A DNA stretch of 64,000 nt from Metopolophium dirhodum (lineage: Eukaryota; Arthropoda; Insecta; Hemiptera; Aphididae). The notes below the pieces were generated by a model. That model did not search any database and had not been told where the DNA came from. It saw only the letters and a program-made list of their open reading frames with translations. Both the position numbers and the translations under genes were made by a program. This document shows positions 30,363 to 40,995 of this stretch, in pieces (the stretch's first letter is position 1; each line of letters opens with the position of its first letter). Location: NCBI RefSeq assembly GCF_019925205.1, contig NC_083560.1, forward strand, positions 96,934,083 to 96,998,082. The letters are read 5' to 3'.

Positions 30363-30506
30363 TTTTATTTAATATACTTACTAATTAGTTGGTTAAATAT
30401 ATGAGAAATTGAAGTATAATTTCAGTCGACCTGTATACCCCATTGTGTGCGGTAGTCCTCTGTCAGTGATATAAATATTTACAATAATTTAATAAAACCT
30501 GTAATT

Positions 30507-30980
30507 ATGTCGTCGGCTATCGTAGACATGCATTGCGTTCTTGGAACAAAAAATAAATATTTTATTAAAGAAATGTCTATAGTCGACACAGCAACGTGGG
30601 CAACTCAACATTGGATTTTTAAAAATTCAAAAACTATGCAAGACAACAAGAGTGAAAAAACTAACAAGTGGCTGGAACATAACTATCATAAACTAACTAT
30701 AGAATATGGTGATGTTGAGTATGAAGAATTAAGTAGAATATTGAACTCATTAAAATTCACCTGCATTTATGTCAAAGGCGAACAGAAAAAACAGATGCTC
30801 GCAGAATTTATACCTCAAGTCGCAATAATCAACATCGAAGACCTTGGATGTCCACGTTTGGATCAAATATGCTATGAAGAAACCTTACCTTGCTGTATTT
30901 TTCATATGGAATTTAATCCAAAACAATGTACATTCTATAAAGTATTTGCTATAAGGAAATGGTTTATAAATAATTCTTAA
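30507..30980 (+). CDS. Conserved Polinton protein of unknown function (157 aa)
   Basis: An intact frame with its own TCAGTGATATAAATA initiator/TATA-like region about 40 bases upstream. The C-terminal part has a NIEDLGCPRLDQ segment, followed by paired Cys (LPCCIFH) and a QCTFYKVFA block. I have the impression that similar proteins occur in insect Polintons, but I know no function. AATAAA elements follow the stop. Confidence 0.65.
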   Translation: MSSAIVDMHCVLGTKNKYFIKEMSIVDTATWATQHWIFKNSKTMQDNKSEKTNKWLEHNYHKLTIEYGDVEYEELSRILNSLKFTCIYVKGEQKKQMLAEFIPQVAIINIEDLGCPRLDQICYEETLPCCIFHMEFNPKQCTFYKVFAIRKWFINNS

Positions 30981-31446
30981 AGATTTTTGTATACATTTTA
31001 TTTAATAAACATAATAATATTTTAACATTGTTTTTTATTTTATTTATACATTTATAAGATTTTTTAATTAAATATATTGGCAAAAACATGGTTATACCTT
31101 AAACAATTATACAGGAAAAAAAAAATATTACAAGAAAACATTGTAAACTATCTTACATATCTAGCAAAAGCATACTGATACGGTATAGAGTATTTACAAA
31201 TTATACAATATAAAAATTATACATTTACATACAAAGTATACATTATAAAGGTGTTAATACTACAAATTTATACACTAATCTAATATTTTACAAAAATATT
31301 TACAAATTACACAATAATCTATTATCAAGTATTTACATTATATAACAATTAATAGGATAATATTTACAAGTTATTTACAATAATCAATATATAACAAAAC
31401 AATAAAACTATATAACAAAAAAATAAGTAAAGTTTCTGAAATAAAA
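30981..31446. other. AT-rich intergenic stretch inside the Polinton
   Basis: Contains repeated TATTTACAA-like short motifs (several between 31190 and 31390) and no coding frame. It separates two convergent genes and probably contains both polyadenylation sites. Confidence 0.45.
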
Positions 31447-34400
31447 CTATTTAGTTGTGTAACAAAGAAGCTCCCTCATAAACTCTTTATCCAGTTTACT
31501 CAATCGTCGCCCTCTGTCATCTACCTCATAGTGCCACGAGTTCAGGCCATTCATCCTCGGGTTCATCTTCCCTATAAAATATAAAAGTAAAATCATTACA
31601 ATAATTTAAAAATATATAAATGTATTAACTCACTCTATACTATAATGTCCATGTGCTAATGTATGTATTTTATCCTCTAGCACCACCCTCTTGTCATCAT
31701 AGCTGTTATACGTTAATTTCTTTGTTTTTATCGTCATCAGTTGGTGGTTGAATGATCTTATCGACACATTCTCTGTATATAATTCCAATCCATCTTCTTC
31801 AAACAAACACTTCCTATGATCTTCAAGAGTCATGTGGTTTTTAACCACATGACCTCTTATCCCCTTCGCTTTGATTTTTTCACCACCAACTCTTTCCTCC
31901 GGTCCGGCATACACATTGAAAGCATATGACTTGGCTCTCAATCCACAGAATTCAGTAATTATATCACCATCCACTTCATCAGAAAAGTATCCTGGGGACT
32001 TCTTTCTTTCTATCACATAGCACGGATGGTCACTGGGTAGGTTACCAGTATCCATCCGGTCCAACAAGCTACTGTTAGCCGCCAAGTCTTTGTAGAAGTC
32101 ATCCGTTTGAATGTGATACACTAGTGAATCTAGAAAAAGAATGATATTAAATTAATATAATATATACATGAGATTATTTTAATTATATTTACCTGTGTCA
32201 GTATACATAAGAGTTAATCTAGGGCCATAGTGTTTCTTCATTACATTGTAATGATAGTCATACATCATTGTTTTTGATATGTCTAGTACTGCAAATCCTG
32301 AAAAATAATAAAATGTGTTAATAGATGTATGATAAAAGTGGTAAAAAGTATATTTACCAATATATATAGGTTTATCGAATCTAATAATTGTATTCTCTAA
32401 AGCGACAGCGTTTAGGTTTTCATTATAATTGGTACAGTGTTTGAATGTACACTTGTTAATCAGTTTCTGCAACCTCCTCTCACACGACACCAACTCCATC
32501 TTCATCTCTTTCCTCTTCGATTGCATTGTTTTACCTGTAAAAATAAAAATATTAATAAAAATATAATAAATAGTATAAAGTAACATACCAAATACAGCAT
32601 TGTTCATCAGCTTAAAAAAGTCTTTCTCAAAATCGTTCTTAGCCTTCTTCCTCATCTCTGTGTTTAACTTAATATATTTAGCCAACCAATCCGACTGGCT
32701 AAACTGAATAACTCTGTGTACCTATAAAAAATAAGAGAAATGTTAAAAATCTGCTTAAAATCTTATAAAATATAAATATTTACTTTTTCAACTATCAAAC
32801 CATTCTTAATGGCCTGCTGTAGGTTCCTATAATGTATGATGTAATTCTCCTTTTTCTCAAATGTCGCCATCAACTTCCTCACCTTCGACCCTCGAGGCAC
32901 GCTGTTTTGCGGCAGGAAAGGCAGGTCGTTATGCTTATCATGTAATTTTTGTGGGTATGTTACATCCACCTCATACACTCGCCCTATGGGTGATGTGTCG
33001 TTCAAATCATCAAGTCCGTTTAATGTAGGTTCGACCCAGTTGAACCCACCGTACGGCATGTACTGGGACATTGCCCACCCGTACAAGTTGTTACCTATAA
33101 AAAAACTTAATAAGTATGAAAATATTATTAAGTTTTGAAAAAATATACTTACAGTCCTGATACACTATCCACGATTTCTCTTTTGTCTCATCATACCCCG
33201 GGGTCTTTGCATTATTCGCCTTCGCATATCGTTTGCTCGCTTGAACCAATCCACCACGTATACCTATAAAAATAAATAAGATTATTATATATTATATACA
33301 CATTTAAAAATAATATACTAACCATTCTCGAACATCAACAACATGTCGTAATCGTCCAGCAACTGCAGCTTTTGCCCCGTGAACTTAAGCATCGCATCGA
33401 AACTAAGTCCAGGGGCGGTGAAATAATGGGCGGCGTCCAGGTTGTATGCCCTCATGCACACGTCGCGGAAGTTTTCGAACACATCAGCCAACAGCAATAC
33501 ATCGATTTTGAGATACAGGTCTGAATACTCGCCCAACGTCGTACAGCCAAAGTGGTCCCAAACCAACTTCGCGTGCTCAAAGTCTTCCTCCTTAATCCCG
33601 GTCTCTGTCAACGTACTATAAAATTCTCTCTTCCTCGGTAACCTCGTCTCCTCCAGCCGCTCCCAACTATCTGTGTACTCGTACGGGTACACCCCCTTAC
33701 GAGTCACGAGCGGCATATCTCCGGCGACAAAATGTTTGGCTGTCTCACGGAAGTTCTCATGTTCGGGTGTAACTAAATTTTCGGCCGGGGACGACAGACT
33801 CGACGCCATGAACCGGAACGTGTCGATAAACCGAACAGTGAAGGTACTACTTATATATTTCGAGAAAGATATAAATTTCTCCTCACTGTTCGGTATAACG
33901 TTGATCGCCTGTGTATCATACCCAAGTTCAGTGATTATGAAGTGCGAGTCGTAGTTTGAGAGATTATGAAAAAAGACAGGGACAAATTTAGGCTGTTGTA
34001 ACTCTAAATTACACCTAGAGCACAAGGTCTGCCTAAATTTACCCGTTAAATGATCATGATCCCTAACCTTACCGCCCCCGGCTAATATGCATTTGCATAA
34101 GTTACACGCATTACACTCTTTATGTGTTTTTTCTTCGTCCTCAGTCATGGTTATAGGTATATTCGTCTTCATCAGACCTTCAATTTTCCGGGCCACATCA
34201 ACTATCGTCTCCACAAAATGTCTCGCCACGTCTGTCCTGTTTTCGCTCCCTCTATGTTTTACCGGCCCCGCCGGTATCTCGTGTTGAACCAATAATTCCG
34301 CCGGTACGTCATCGCTCGCCTTCACAAAAAATGTATAACTCATCGGCTCATGATTTTGAATAATTGTTGTGTTCCCCCCTTTTTTCTCCTCCGCCTTCGT

Positions 34401-37084
34401 CAAGATCGCCTCGAAATCCGCGTAAATGACAAACGGGTGCCTAACCGTGTTTTTCCACGCCCTGAATTCAACACAATCACCCTCCTTCGGCATCTCCGGT
34501 AAAATTGGCTTGTGCGCCCCACAAATCAATTTATGTTGGTCCAGGGCCTCCTGTCCGCTCAACTTGTATTTATGCCGCCTGTCATCGAATGATGTGAAAC
34601 ACCTCTTGCAAAACACTACTCCCCCATTGTGTCTCGTTTTCTGCGCACGTATGAGCCGTGAAAAATTCGAAATGTAAACATAGTGCGAGTTATTTTCGCC
34701 GTCCGTCACCAACAACAGGTCGAAATGATCCTTTTTTTCTTCGTCGACCACACGTAACGGATACACTTCGTACGTTGGGTACTTACGGGGTGCCTGGAAT
34801 TTTTTGTCGAGGCCGTATACATTTATAGAGACGTTATTATTATTTTTTTCAAATTTGGTGATGTCTGATAGTGGTGTCGGGAACGATATACCGTTAAAAT
34901 TATAATTTTTCTCATGCTTTTTATAATTTTCTCCGACACAATATTTATATCTATCAGATAAATTTTCGGCTACAAGCCTCGCCAAAATCGCCCACTTGAA
35001 GCACTCCTGATCCGTGTTTTGTGGGTTGATGGTCCCCCGTTTTCTATCTATATATTCGGGTAGTTGAATATACGACGAGCCGCCCATCGGTGTATATTTA
35101 TACACGGCCAACAACAGCCCATCGATCGACTCCAGTGTAAATCCACTACCCCTCCCGATGTAATCATCTTTCTCCTGAACCAACTTCATATACGCTCTCT
35201 CTACAATAGTTCTTATATCGCTGTCAGGGTAAATTTCTGTCGCCACTGTTTTAAATGCCCGGTTCTCCGACGAATTGGGGACGTTGGGCCGGTTGTACGT
35301 AGCTTCGAGCTTCAGGTTGAATTTAATAGTATGTTTTTGTACGGAGGTCTTTAATAAAATGACTAGTTCAGGCATGAGGGGTCGGATAAAGTCGGAATAA
35401 ATCGTTGTATTGCCGATATTTTTAGCATAGTACCAAACTATTTTTCTATTTGCGGACGACAAAATTTCTACAAACCCTGGAGCCTTAACGAGATTCAACC
35501 TAACCCTTTTAACGTTAGCAGCCGAGGCGGTATTGGCCGTAGAAACGCGTTTACCGTTGACGGTAACGGTGTAAGAATCTTTAAAAATAAAAAAAACCTA
35601 ATATTAATATCTAATAAAATTAATACCGTATCTATTAGAAATCTAATTAACCTCACGAATCTTAAAAAATAGAAAAAAAATCTACTGATATAACTACAAA
35701 GTTATAAAAATGTTGATATATAATAAAAATCGCGTTGAAAAAATTAAATCTACCAAACGATCTGACAACCGGTGCAATGCCGGAATACTCCAACTATTAC
35801 CCCATAGGATGCGACGAGTGAATTGATCGATACAATGCCGGAATACTCCAACTATTATACCATTGATCGCTTCACAGACCACTTGATAAGTTTAAAATAA
35901 AAATATAGAATTTATATTTAAAATTTATAATAAATCTAAGTAATTGATTAAGTGTTGTACGATAATTTTCTGAATTTTAAAAATCTGTTGAAAAAATTAA
36001 ATCTATCAAACGATCTGACAACCGGTGCAATGCCGGAATACTCCAACTATTACCCCATAGGATGCGACGAGTGAATTGATCGATACAATGCCGGAATACT
36101 CCAACTATTATACCATTAATCGCTTCACAGACCACTTGATAAGTTTAAAATAAAAATATAGAATTTATATTTAAAATTTATAATAAATCTAAGTAATTGA
36201 TTAAGTGTTGTACGATAATTTTCTGAATTTTAAAAATCTGTTGAAAAAATTAAATCTATCAAACGATCTGACAACCGGTGCAATGCCGGAATACTCCAAC
36301 TATTACCCCATAGGATGCGACGAGTGAATTGATCGATACAATGCCGGAATACTCCAACTATTATACCATTGATTATTATATCCTATTATACCCTTCACAG
36401 ACCACTTGATAAGTTTAAAATAAAAAATATAGAATTTATATTTAAAATTTATAATAAATCTAAGTAATTGATTAAGTGTTGTACGATAATTTGCTGAATT
36501 TTAAAAATCTATTTTACGATAATTATTTTTAAAAATCTGATTGATCGAGCAATAATACTTGTCGGTATATCTTTTTTAAAAAATGATCCGTTAAAATCAG
36601 TGGGTCTTTTAAAAATCTAATTCTTATAAATAAAACTAACCTGTATCCTCAAATTCGTCCATGGCTTCCATACACATTTCGTCTTCGGTTAACATGTTCG
36701 AGCCACCGGCCGGGACATCAGGAACAAATATTTGGGGTGCAATCTGAACTTGAGCTGGAGCAACCTGAACGATTCTTTGCTCTACCGGTTGTGTAATGAT
36801 CGGTGCAGCAGGCATTGGTCTGAGGTGAGCCGGAACGTTGACGATACCTTGGGAATAACAATAAATTAATATTGAATAAAAAAAAATAACAATAAATTAA
36901 TATTGAATAAAAAAAATTATAACATACCATGAATATTTTTCAGATGTCTATTGACATGCGATTTATAGTTGAATGTCGATGTACATACGGTACACGGAAA
37001 ACGTATGCCCGCATGAGTTATTTCATGTTTAACCAAACCGTCTTTACGTGCGAACACCGACGGACACTGATCGCAGTTGAACAT
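31447..37084 (-). CDS. Protein-primed DNA polymerase B, ten exons, with N-terminal zinc fingers
   Basis: Exons on the minus strand: 36928-37084, 36641-36847, 33323-35578, 33153-33263, 32784-33094, 32589-32721, 32358-32534, 32193-32297, 31641-32129 and 31447-31571. All junctions are GT-AG and keep frame, giving about 1356 residues. For exon 9 a donor at 31633 is also possible but changes the last exon's frame. Exon 1 encodes two C2H2 fingers. Exon 2 is a Pro/Gln-rich linker. Exon 3 has the exonuclease and TPR regions (YADFEAI, HNLSNYDSHFI). Later exons carry the polymerase motifs: NNLYGWAM, KLMNNAVFGKT across a junction, and YTDTDS across the exon 8/9 junction. The enzyme replicates the element by protein priming. 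No lesion was seen. Confidence 0.88.
35730..36520. repeat. Three tandem ~253-bp repeats in a DNA polymerase intron
   Basis: The intron between polymerase exons 2 and 3 (35579-36640) holds three direct copies beginning near 35734, 35987 and 36240. Each copy contains two AATGCCGGAATACTCCAACT blocks. The third has a small insertion. No coding capacity. Confidence 0.85.
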
Positions 37085-37505
37085 ATTTAAAATGTTTGAA
37101 ATAAAAACGAGATGAAAAATAATATAGTGTTTAAAACACTTGTAAAAATTAAAACACAGAGTGATAATAATTGATTATATTTTAAATAATGTCAAACAAA
37201 TAATAAATGCTGAAAAACACATGAACGGAGCAAACACATAGAACGTGTACAAGTAACTGTGACACACTGAACGAACACACTGAACGCCGTTGCCTTTTAA
37301 ACATAGAGTAATAATAATTGATTATATTTTAAATAATGTCGAGCAAATAATAAATGCTGAAAAACACGAAAGGAGCAAACGCATAGAACGTGTACAAGAA
37401 ACTGTGACACACTGAACACCGTTGACAACGGCGGCAGCTGCAGCTGGTGTACGACAAGGTCGTATCGATAACAAAGGGATAATAGCCATCTATTCAATAG
37501 ATATA
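37085..37505. promoter_or_regulatory. Upstream region of the Polinton DNA polymerase with a ~165-bp duplication
   Basis: Two direct copies (about 37146-37270 and 37305-37425) share AATAATTGATTATATTTTAAA and CATAGAACGTGTACAAG. On the minus strand each has TTCAGTGTGTCACAG, which contains the arthropod initiator TCAGT, so the duplication may give two start sites. Ends at the Tigger insertion. Confidence 0.5.
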
Positions 37506-39852
37506 CAGTAAAACCTCTCTATAACGGAATCGCTTGGGACCAACAATTTTTCCGTTATAAAGAGTTTTCCGTAATAGAGAGGTATGTAAAAAAAAAAAAA
37601 AATGAAGTTTCAAGAAGTATTATGTATGTATTTATGTATGTATCTGTTAAAAAATATATATTTTAGGTAAAATTGTATTTAAATGTGATAAAAATAATAA
37701 TAAATGTGTAATAAATAAATGTATTAAATACATACTTAAAAAATAAAACTAAGAACTAAAAAAAACATTTTACACAATTCGATATTTGTACTCTTTTTTA
37801 ATTAAGAAAAATAATTTTTAATATTTGATTGCTTTTTGTGTTTAAGAGCAGCATGTTCGGCACATTCTCGAGCTTTTGTGGTAAGTTCTAACAGATTTGA
37901 ATTAGATATCATGGCTGAAAACTTTTGTAAATCTTCTAAATATGAGATTGCGGTTTTAAAATCTTTTATTTTTGGCTCATCATTGGTCTCGCTGTCATCA
38001 TTATCATCGTTTTCTTCTTCTTTTTCCTCGTCTTCTAAAAAAGTCACCGAATCGTAAGTTTGATGCGTCTCTAATTTACTATCAAATGTAATGAAATCTT
38101 CTACATCAACATTTGCTGTAACGCACTCCTCATTCATTTCTTTCAAAGCATTTTCTGGTAAATCTATATTGGTTCCTTCATTTGAAAGAAACCCGGCTTT
38201 ACGAAAACAATTTCGCACACATTCAGCTTTCACATTATTGCAAGCCAACGCTATCCAGTTGACAGCATCCAAGACACTTATTGATTTCGCAAACTGATGG
38301 GCTGAAGAACAATTATCCATCTTGCATAATAAAGATTGAAGTAAAAACTTACGATAGTAAGATTTGAACGTGTAAATCACTCCTTGATCCATTGGTTGGG
38401 TGATTGATGTAGTATTTGGGGGCAGCATAAGTATTTTCATATTAGATAGTTCGATCTTTGGGTGACATGCAGCATTATCTAAGAACATTAAGACGTTTCT
38501 ATTCTGAGATCGCATATCTGCGTTAAAATAACGCAACCACTGCTCCATTATTTCTGTAGTCATCCAGGCTTTTTTATTAAATTTCCATATGACAGGTAAT
38601 GAAGAAATGTCCATGTTCTTAAAACACCGTGGTTTTTTAGACTTGCCTATTACCAATGGCTTCCTTATTTCTCCAGCCATACTACCACACATGAGCACTG
38701 TTAAGCGATCCTTGGCTTTTTTTCCTCCAGAACATGATTCACTTTTCATTACAAGTGACTTAGTTGGAATACCTTTAAAAAAAAGCCCCGTTTCGTCAGC
38801 ATTATAGACGTCTTTTGCTTCATATCCAGCAATGAGTCTTGAGATTTTTTGCTTCCACTCCTCCACAGTTTCTTGATTAACGTCATTGGCTTCACCACTC
38901 ACTTGTTTCCAAACAATATCATGCCTTTTTTTAAATTTTTCTAGCCAACCATTCGAAGCCTTGAAATCGTTGACATTCATTTTTTCAGCCAATTTCATAG
39001 CTTCTGTTTGTAAAATTGGACCGGAAATTGGTAAATTTTTTGACCGAACGCTGTTAAACCACTCATATAACTTTTGGTCAATTTGTTCAAACAAGGGATT
39101 TTTCACTCTTTTGCTCTTTCCGGAATTTTTGCTATTTACCCAATCATCCATAATTTTTTCTTTATTTTTTATCGCGTCGTAAACTTGAGTTTTTCCACAT
39201 TTAAATCTAGTAATAAGTTCTTTCGTACTTAGTTTTTGTGTCTCCTTCAACTCGATTAGTTTAACTTTATCGGACAAAGTCAGGGCTGTACGTGGCATAT
39301 TAACAATTAAAAACAGTACAAAAACAAGCGAAATCACAACGATAAAACAGACCGTGAGCACTACACGTTGACTAAACGATATGAACAATTCGACAGAAAA
39401 AAGACGACTGGGCAGTTCATATTAACAAAATTATATTGTAGGTACATATTATGTACACAAGTATCTAATCTTTATCTAATCTTTGCTATACATTGTACTA
39501 TAAATATTCGTTAGAAGGTAATAAACAATTCAATATGACAATCGTGAAGCGATACTGTCGACTGATATTTCAGGTAATAATAAAGTTAAGATTATCTAGT
39601 CACCAAATATATATGTATGTACATAGTATATATGTATCTACATAATTGTAATTTATCTTTAAATAATTTTATTTTCCGTTTAATAGAGATTATTTTTACT
39701 ATTTGGATCACGAAAATTGTCCGTTTCCGTTTTGTAGAGGTTCCGTCTTAGAGAGGTTAATTTCATATATTATTTGAACCGGGACTATTGACATTTTCCG
39801 TTATAAAGAGGATTCCGTTTAATAGAGGGTCCGTTATAGGGAGGTTTTACTG
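37506..39852. mobile_element. Pogo/Tigger-type DNA transposon nested in the Polinton
   Basis: Begins CAGTAAAACCTCTCTATAAC and ends with the inverted GAGGTTTTACTG, flanked by TA on both sides, the Tc1/mariner superfamily duplication. Its subterminal ends contain more CCGTTATAAAGAG-type repeats. Length 2347 bases. It carries one complete transposase. The insertion lies between the polymerase promoter and the right terminal repeat and may have moved that promoter's outer elements away. Confidence 0.93.
37802..39298 (-). CDS. Tigger/CENP-B-like transposase
   Basis: 498 residues from the ATG before PRTALTLSDK; upstream in-frame sequence is open but has no ATG. Domains in order are an N-terminal CENP-B/Psq helix-turn-helix (about residues 6-50), a CENP-B type second DNA-binding domain (about 70-140, with WLEKFKKRH), and a DDE_1 catalytic core with YNADETGLFF (first Asp), MFLDNAACH (second Asp) and TSITQPMDQGVI. 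An acidic C-terminal region (EDEEKEEENDD) follows. No stop or frameshift, so it may still be active. Confidence 0.92.
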   Translation of the reverse strand: MPRTALTLSDKVKLIELKETQKLSTKELITRFKCGKTQVYDAIKNKEKIMDDWVNSKNSGKSKRVKNPLFEQIDQKLYEWFNSVRSKNLPISGPILQTEAMKLAEKMNVNDFKASNGWLEKFKKRHDIVWKQVSGEANDVNQETVEEWKQKISRLIAGYEAKDVYNADETGLFFKGIPTKSLVMKSESCSGGKKAKDRLTVLMCGSMAGEIRKPLVIGKSKKPRCFKNMDISSLPVIWKFNKKAWMTTEIMEQWLRYFNADMRSQNRNVLMFLDNAACHPKIELSNMKILMLPPNTTSITQPMDQGVIYTFKSYYRKFLLQSLLCKMDNCSSAHQFAKSISVLDAVNWIALACNNVKAECVRNCFRKAGFLSNEGTNIDLPENALKEMNEECVTANVDVEDFITFDSKLETHQTYDSVTFLEDEEKEEENDDNDDSETNDEPKIKDFKTAISYLEDLQKFSAMISNSNLLELTTKARECAEHAALKHKKQSNIKNYFS

Positions 39853-39856
39853 TATA

Positions 39857-40707
39857 CGATTATTTGATCGTTTTCAAAAAAACCTACACAGTACTCCAAA
39901 TGTAGACATACAGTAGATATTTCTGATTTATATCAATAAGCGTTTATTTCGTGATTTTCGGATATTTGATCGTTTTCAAAAAAACCTACACCGTACTCCA
40001 AATGTAGACATACAGTAGATATTTCTGAATTATATCAATAAGCGTTTATTTCGTGATTTTCGGCTATTTGATCGTTTTCAAAAAAACCTACACCGTACTC
40101 CAAATGTAGACATACAGTAGATATTTCTGAATTATATCAATAAGCGTTTATTTGGTGATTTTCGGCTATTTGAATAAATCTACACCGTACTCCAAATATA
40201 GACATACAGTAGATATTTCTGAATTATATCAATAAGCGTTTATTTCGTGATTTTCGGCTATTTGATCGTTTTCAAAAAAACCTACACCGTACTCCAAATG
40301 TAGACATACAGTAGATATTTCTGAATTATATCAATAAGCGTTTATTTCGTGATTTTCGGCTATTTGAATAAATCTACACCGTCATAACAATAAATATATG
40401 CGTCATACGATATTTAATAATAATATATGTTTATTTTTAATTTCACACTCAACGTTGATAGTAGTAATTACTGATAAGGAGATTTATACACCGCACACGT
40501 TACGGATAATCGTTATCACTAATGAGGAGTTAATTACTGATAAGGTTACGGTAGTTGCATCAGATGCTGATAGTAGGAGTTAATTACTGATAAGGAGATT
40601 TATACACCGCACACGTTACGGATAATCATTATCACTAATTAACTGATGGTGCGGAGGGTGCGGAGGGTGCGGGGATCAGCGGTCTGAACTCCCCAAATGA
40701 TACTACT
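39857..40707 (-). repeat. Polinton right terminal inverted repeat
   Basis: Reverse complement of the left terminal repeat. It contains about five and a half copies of the ~102-bp repeat (starting near 39859, 39961, 40062, 40163, 40257 and 40359) against about three in the left repeat. Two copies have the shortened AATAAATCTACACCG junction. Confidence 0.88.
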
Positions 40708-40902
40708 CGCTTCAATGTATGACAAAACGTTGGTGTTATACACTAGGTACACTATTTGCATTGTCACAACTCATTTTTTACTAATCACTAACTTACAATT
40801 AACTTACTCGCTCATGTTACACTTACTTTATACTACATACTTACCATAGACACTACACTTTACATAATGTATAACTTATTTCAATTTCGTTACTGCTGTC
40901 TC
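40708..40902 (-). repeat. 195-bp inverted copy of the host DNA left of the Polinton
   Basis: This segment is the reverse complement of 21850-22044, including the target sequence (CGCTTC). It sits outside the right terminal repeat in inverted orientation, so the whole right junction here mirrors the left junction. Points to synthesis that switched from the right to the left terminal repeat and ran out into the left flank. Confidence 0.9.
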
Positions 40903-40995
40903 GCGGAGGGTGCGGAGGGTGCGGAGGGTGCGGAGGGTGCGGAGGGTGCGGAGGGTGCGGGGATCAGCGGTCTGAACTCCCCAAATGATACTACT
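40903..40995 (-). repeat. Second copy of the Polinton right terminus
   Basis: Contains about seven GCGGAGGGT repeats and the terminal AGTAGTATCATTTGGGG sequence in inverted form, ending exactly at the GAAGCG target duplication. The other two termini carry only two or three such repeats. Confidence 0.9.

Larger units (their letters stand above)
22045..40995. mobile_element. Polinton/Maverick (adintovirus-like) element, ~18.95 kb
   Basis: Bounded by inverted copies of AGTAGTATCATTTGGGGAG and by the 6-bp direct repeat GAAGCG, the target duplication length typical of Polintons. It encodes the full diagnostic set: protein-primed DNA polymerase B, retrovirus-like integrase with chromodomain, packaging ATPase, adenain-like protease, major and minor capsid proteins and a PLA2-domain protein. 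A Tigger-type transposon is nested at 37506-39852. Because the capsid genes are open it may be able to form particles, but one conserved gene is frame-broken. The right end is rearranged (40708-40995). Identical target copies and near-identical terminal repeats point to a recent insertion. Confidence 0.95.

Noticed and set aside
30507..30980. Assigning an RNase H-like role
   Set aside because: The acidic catalytic residues of that fold cannot be placed; left as unknown.
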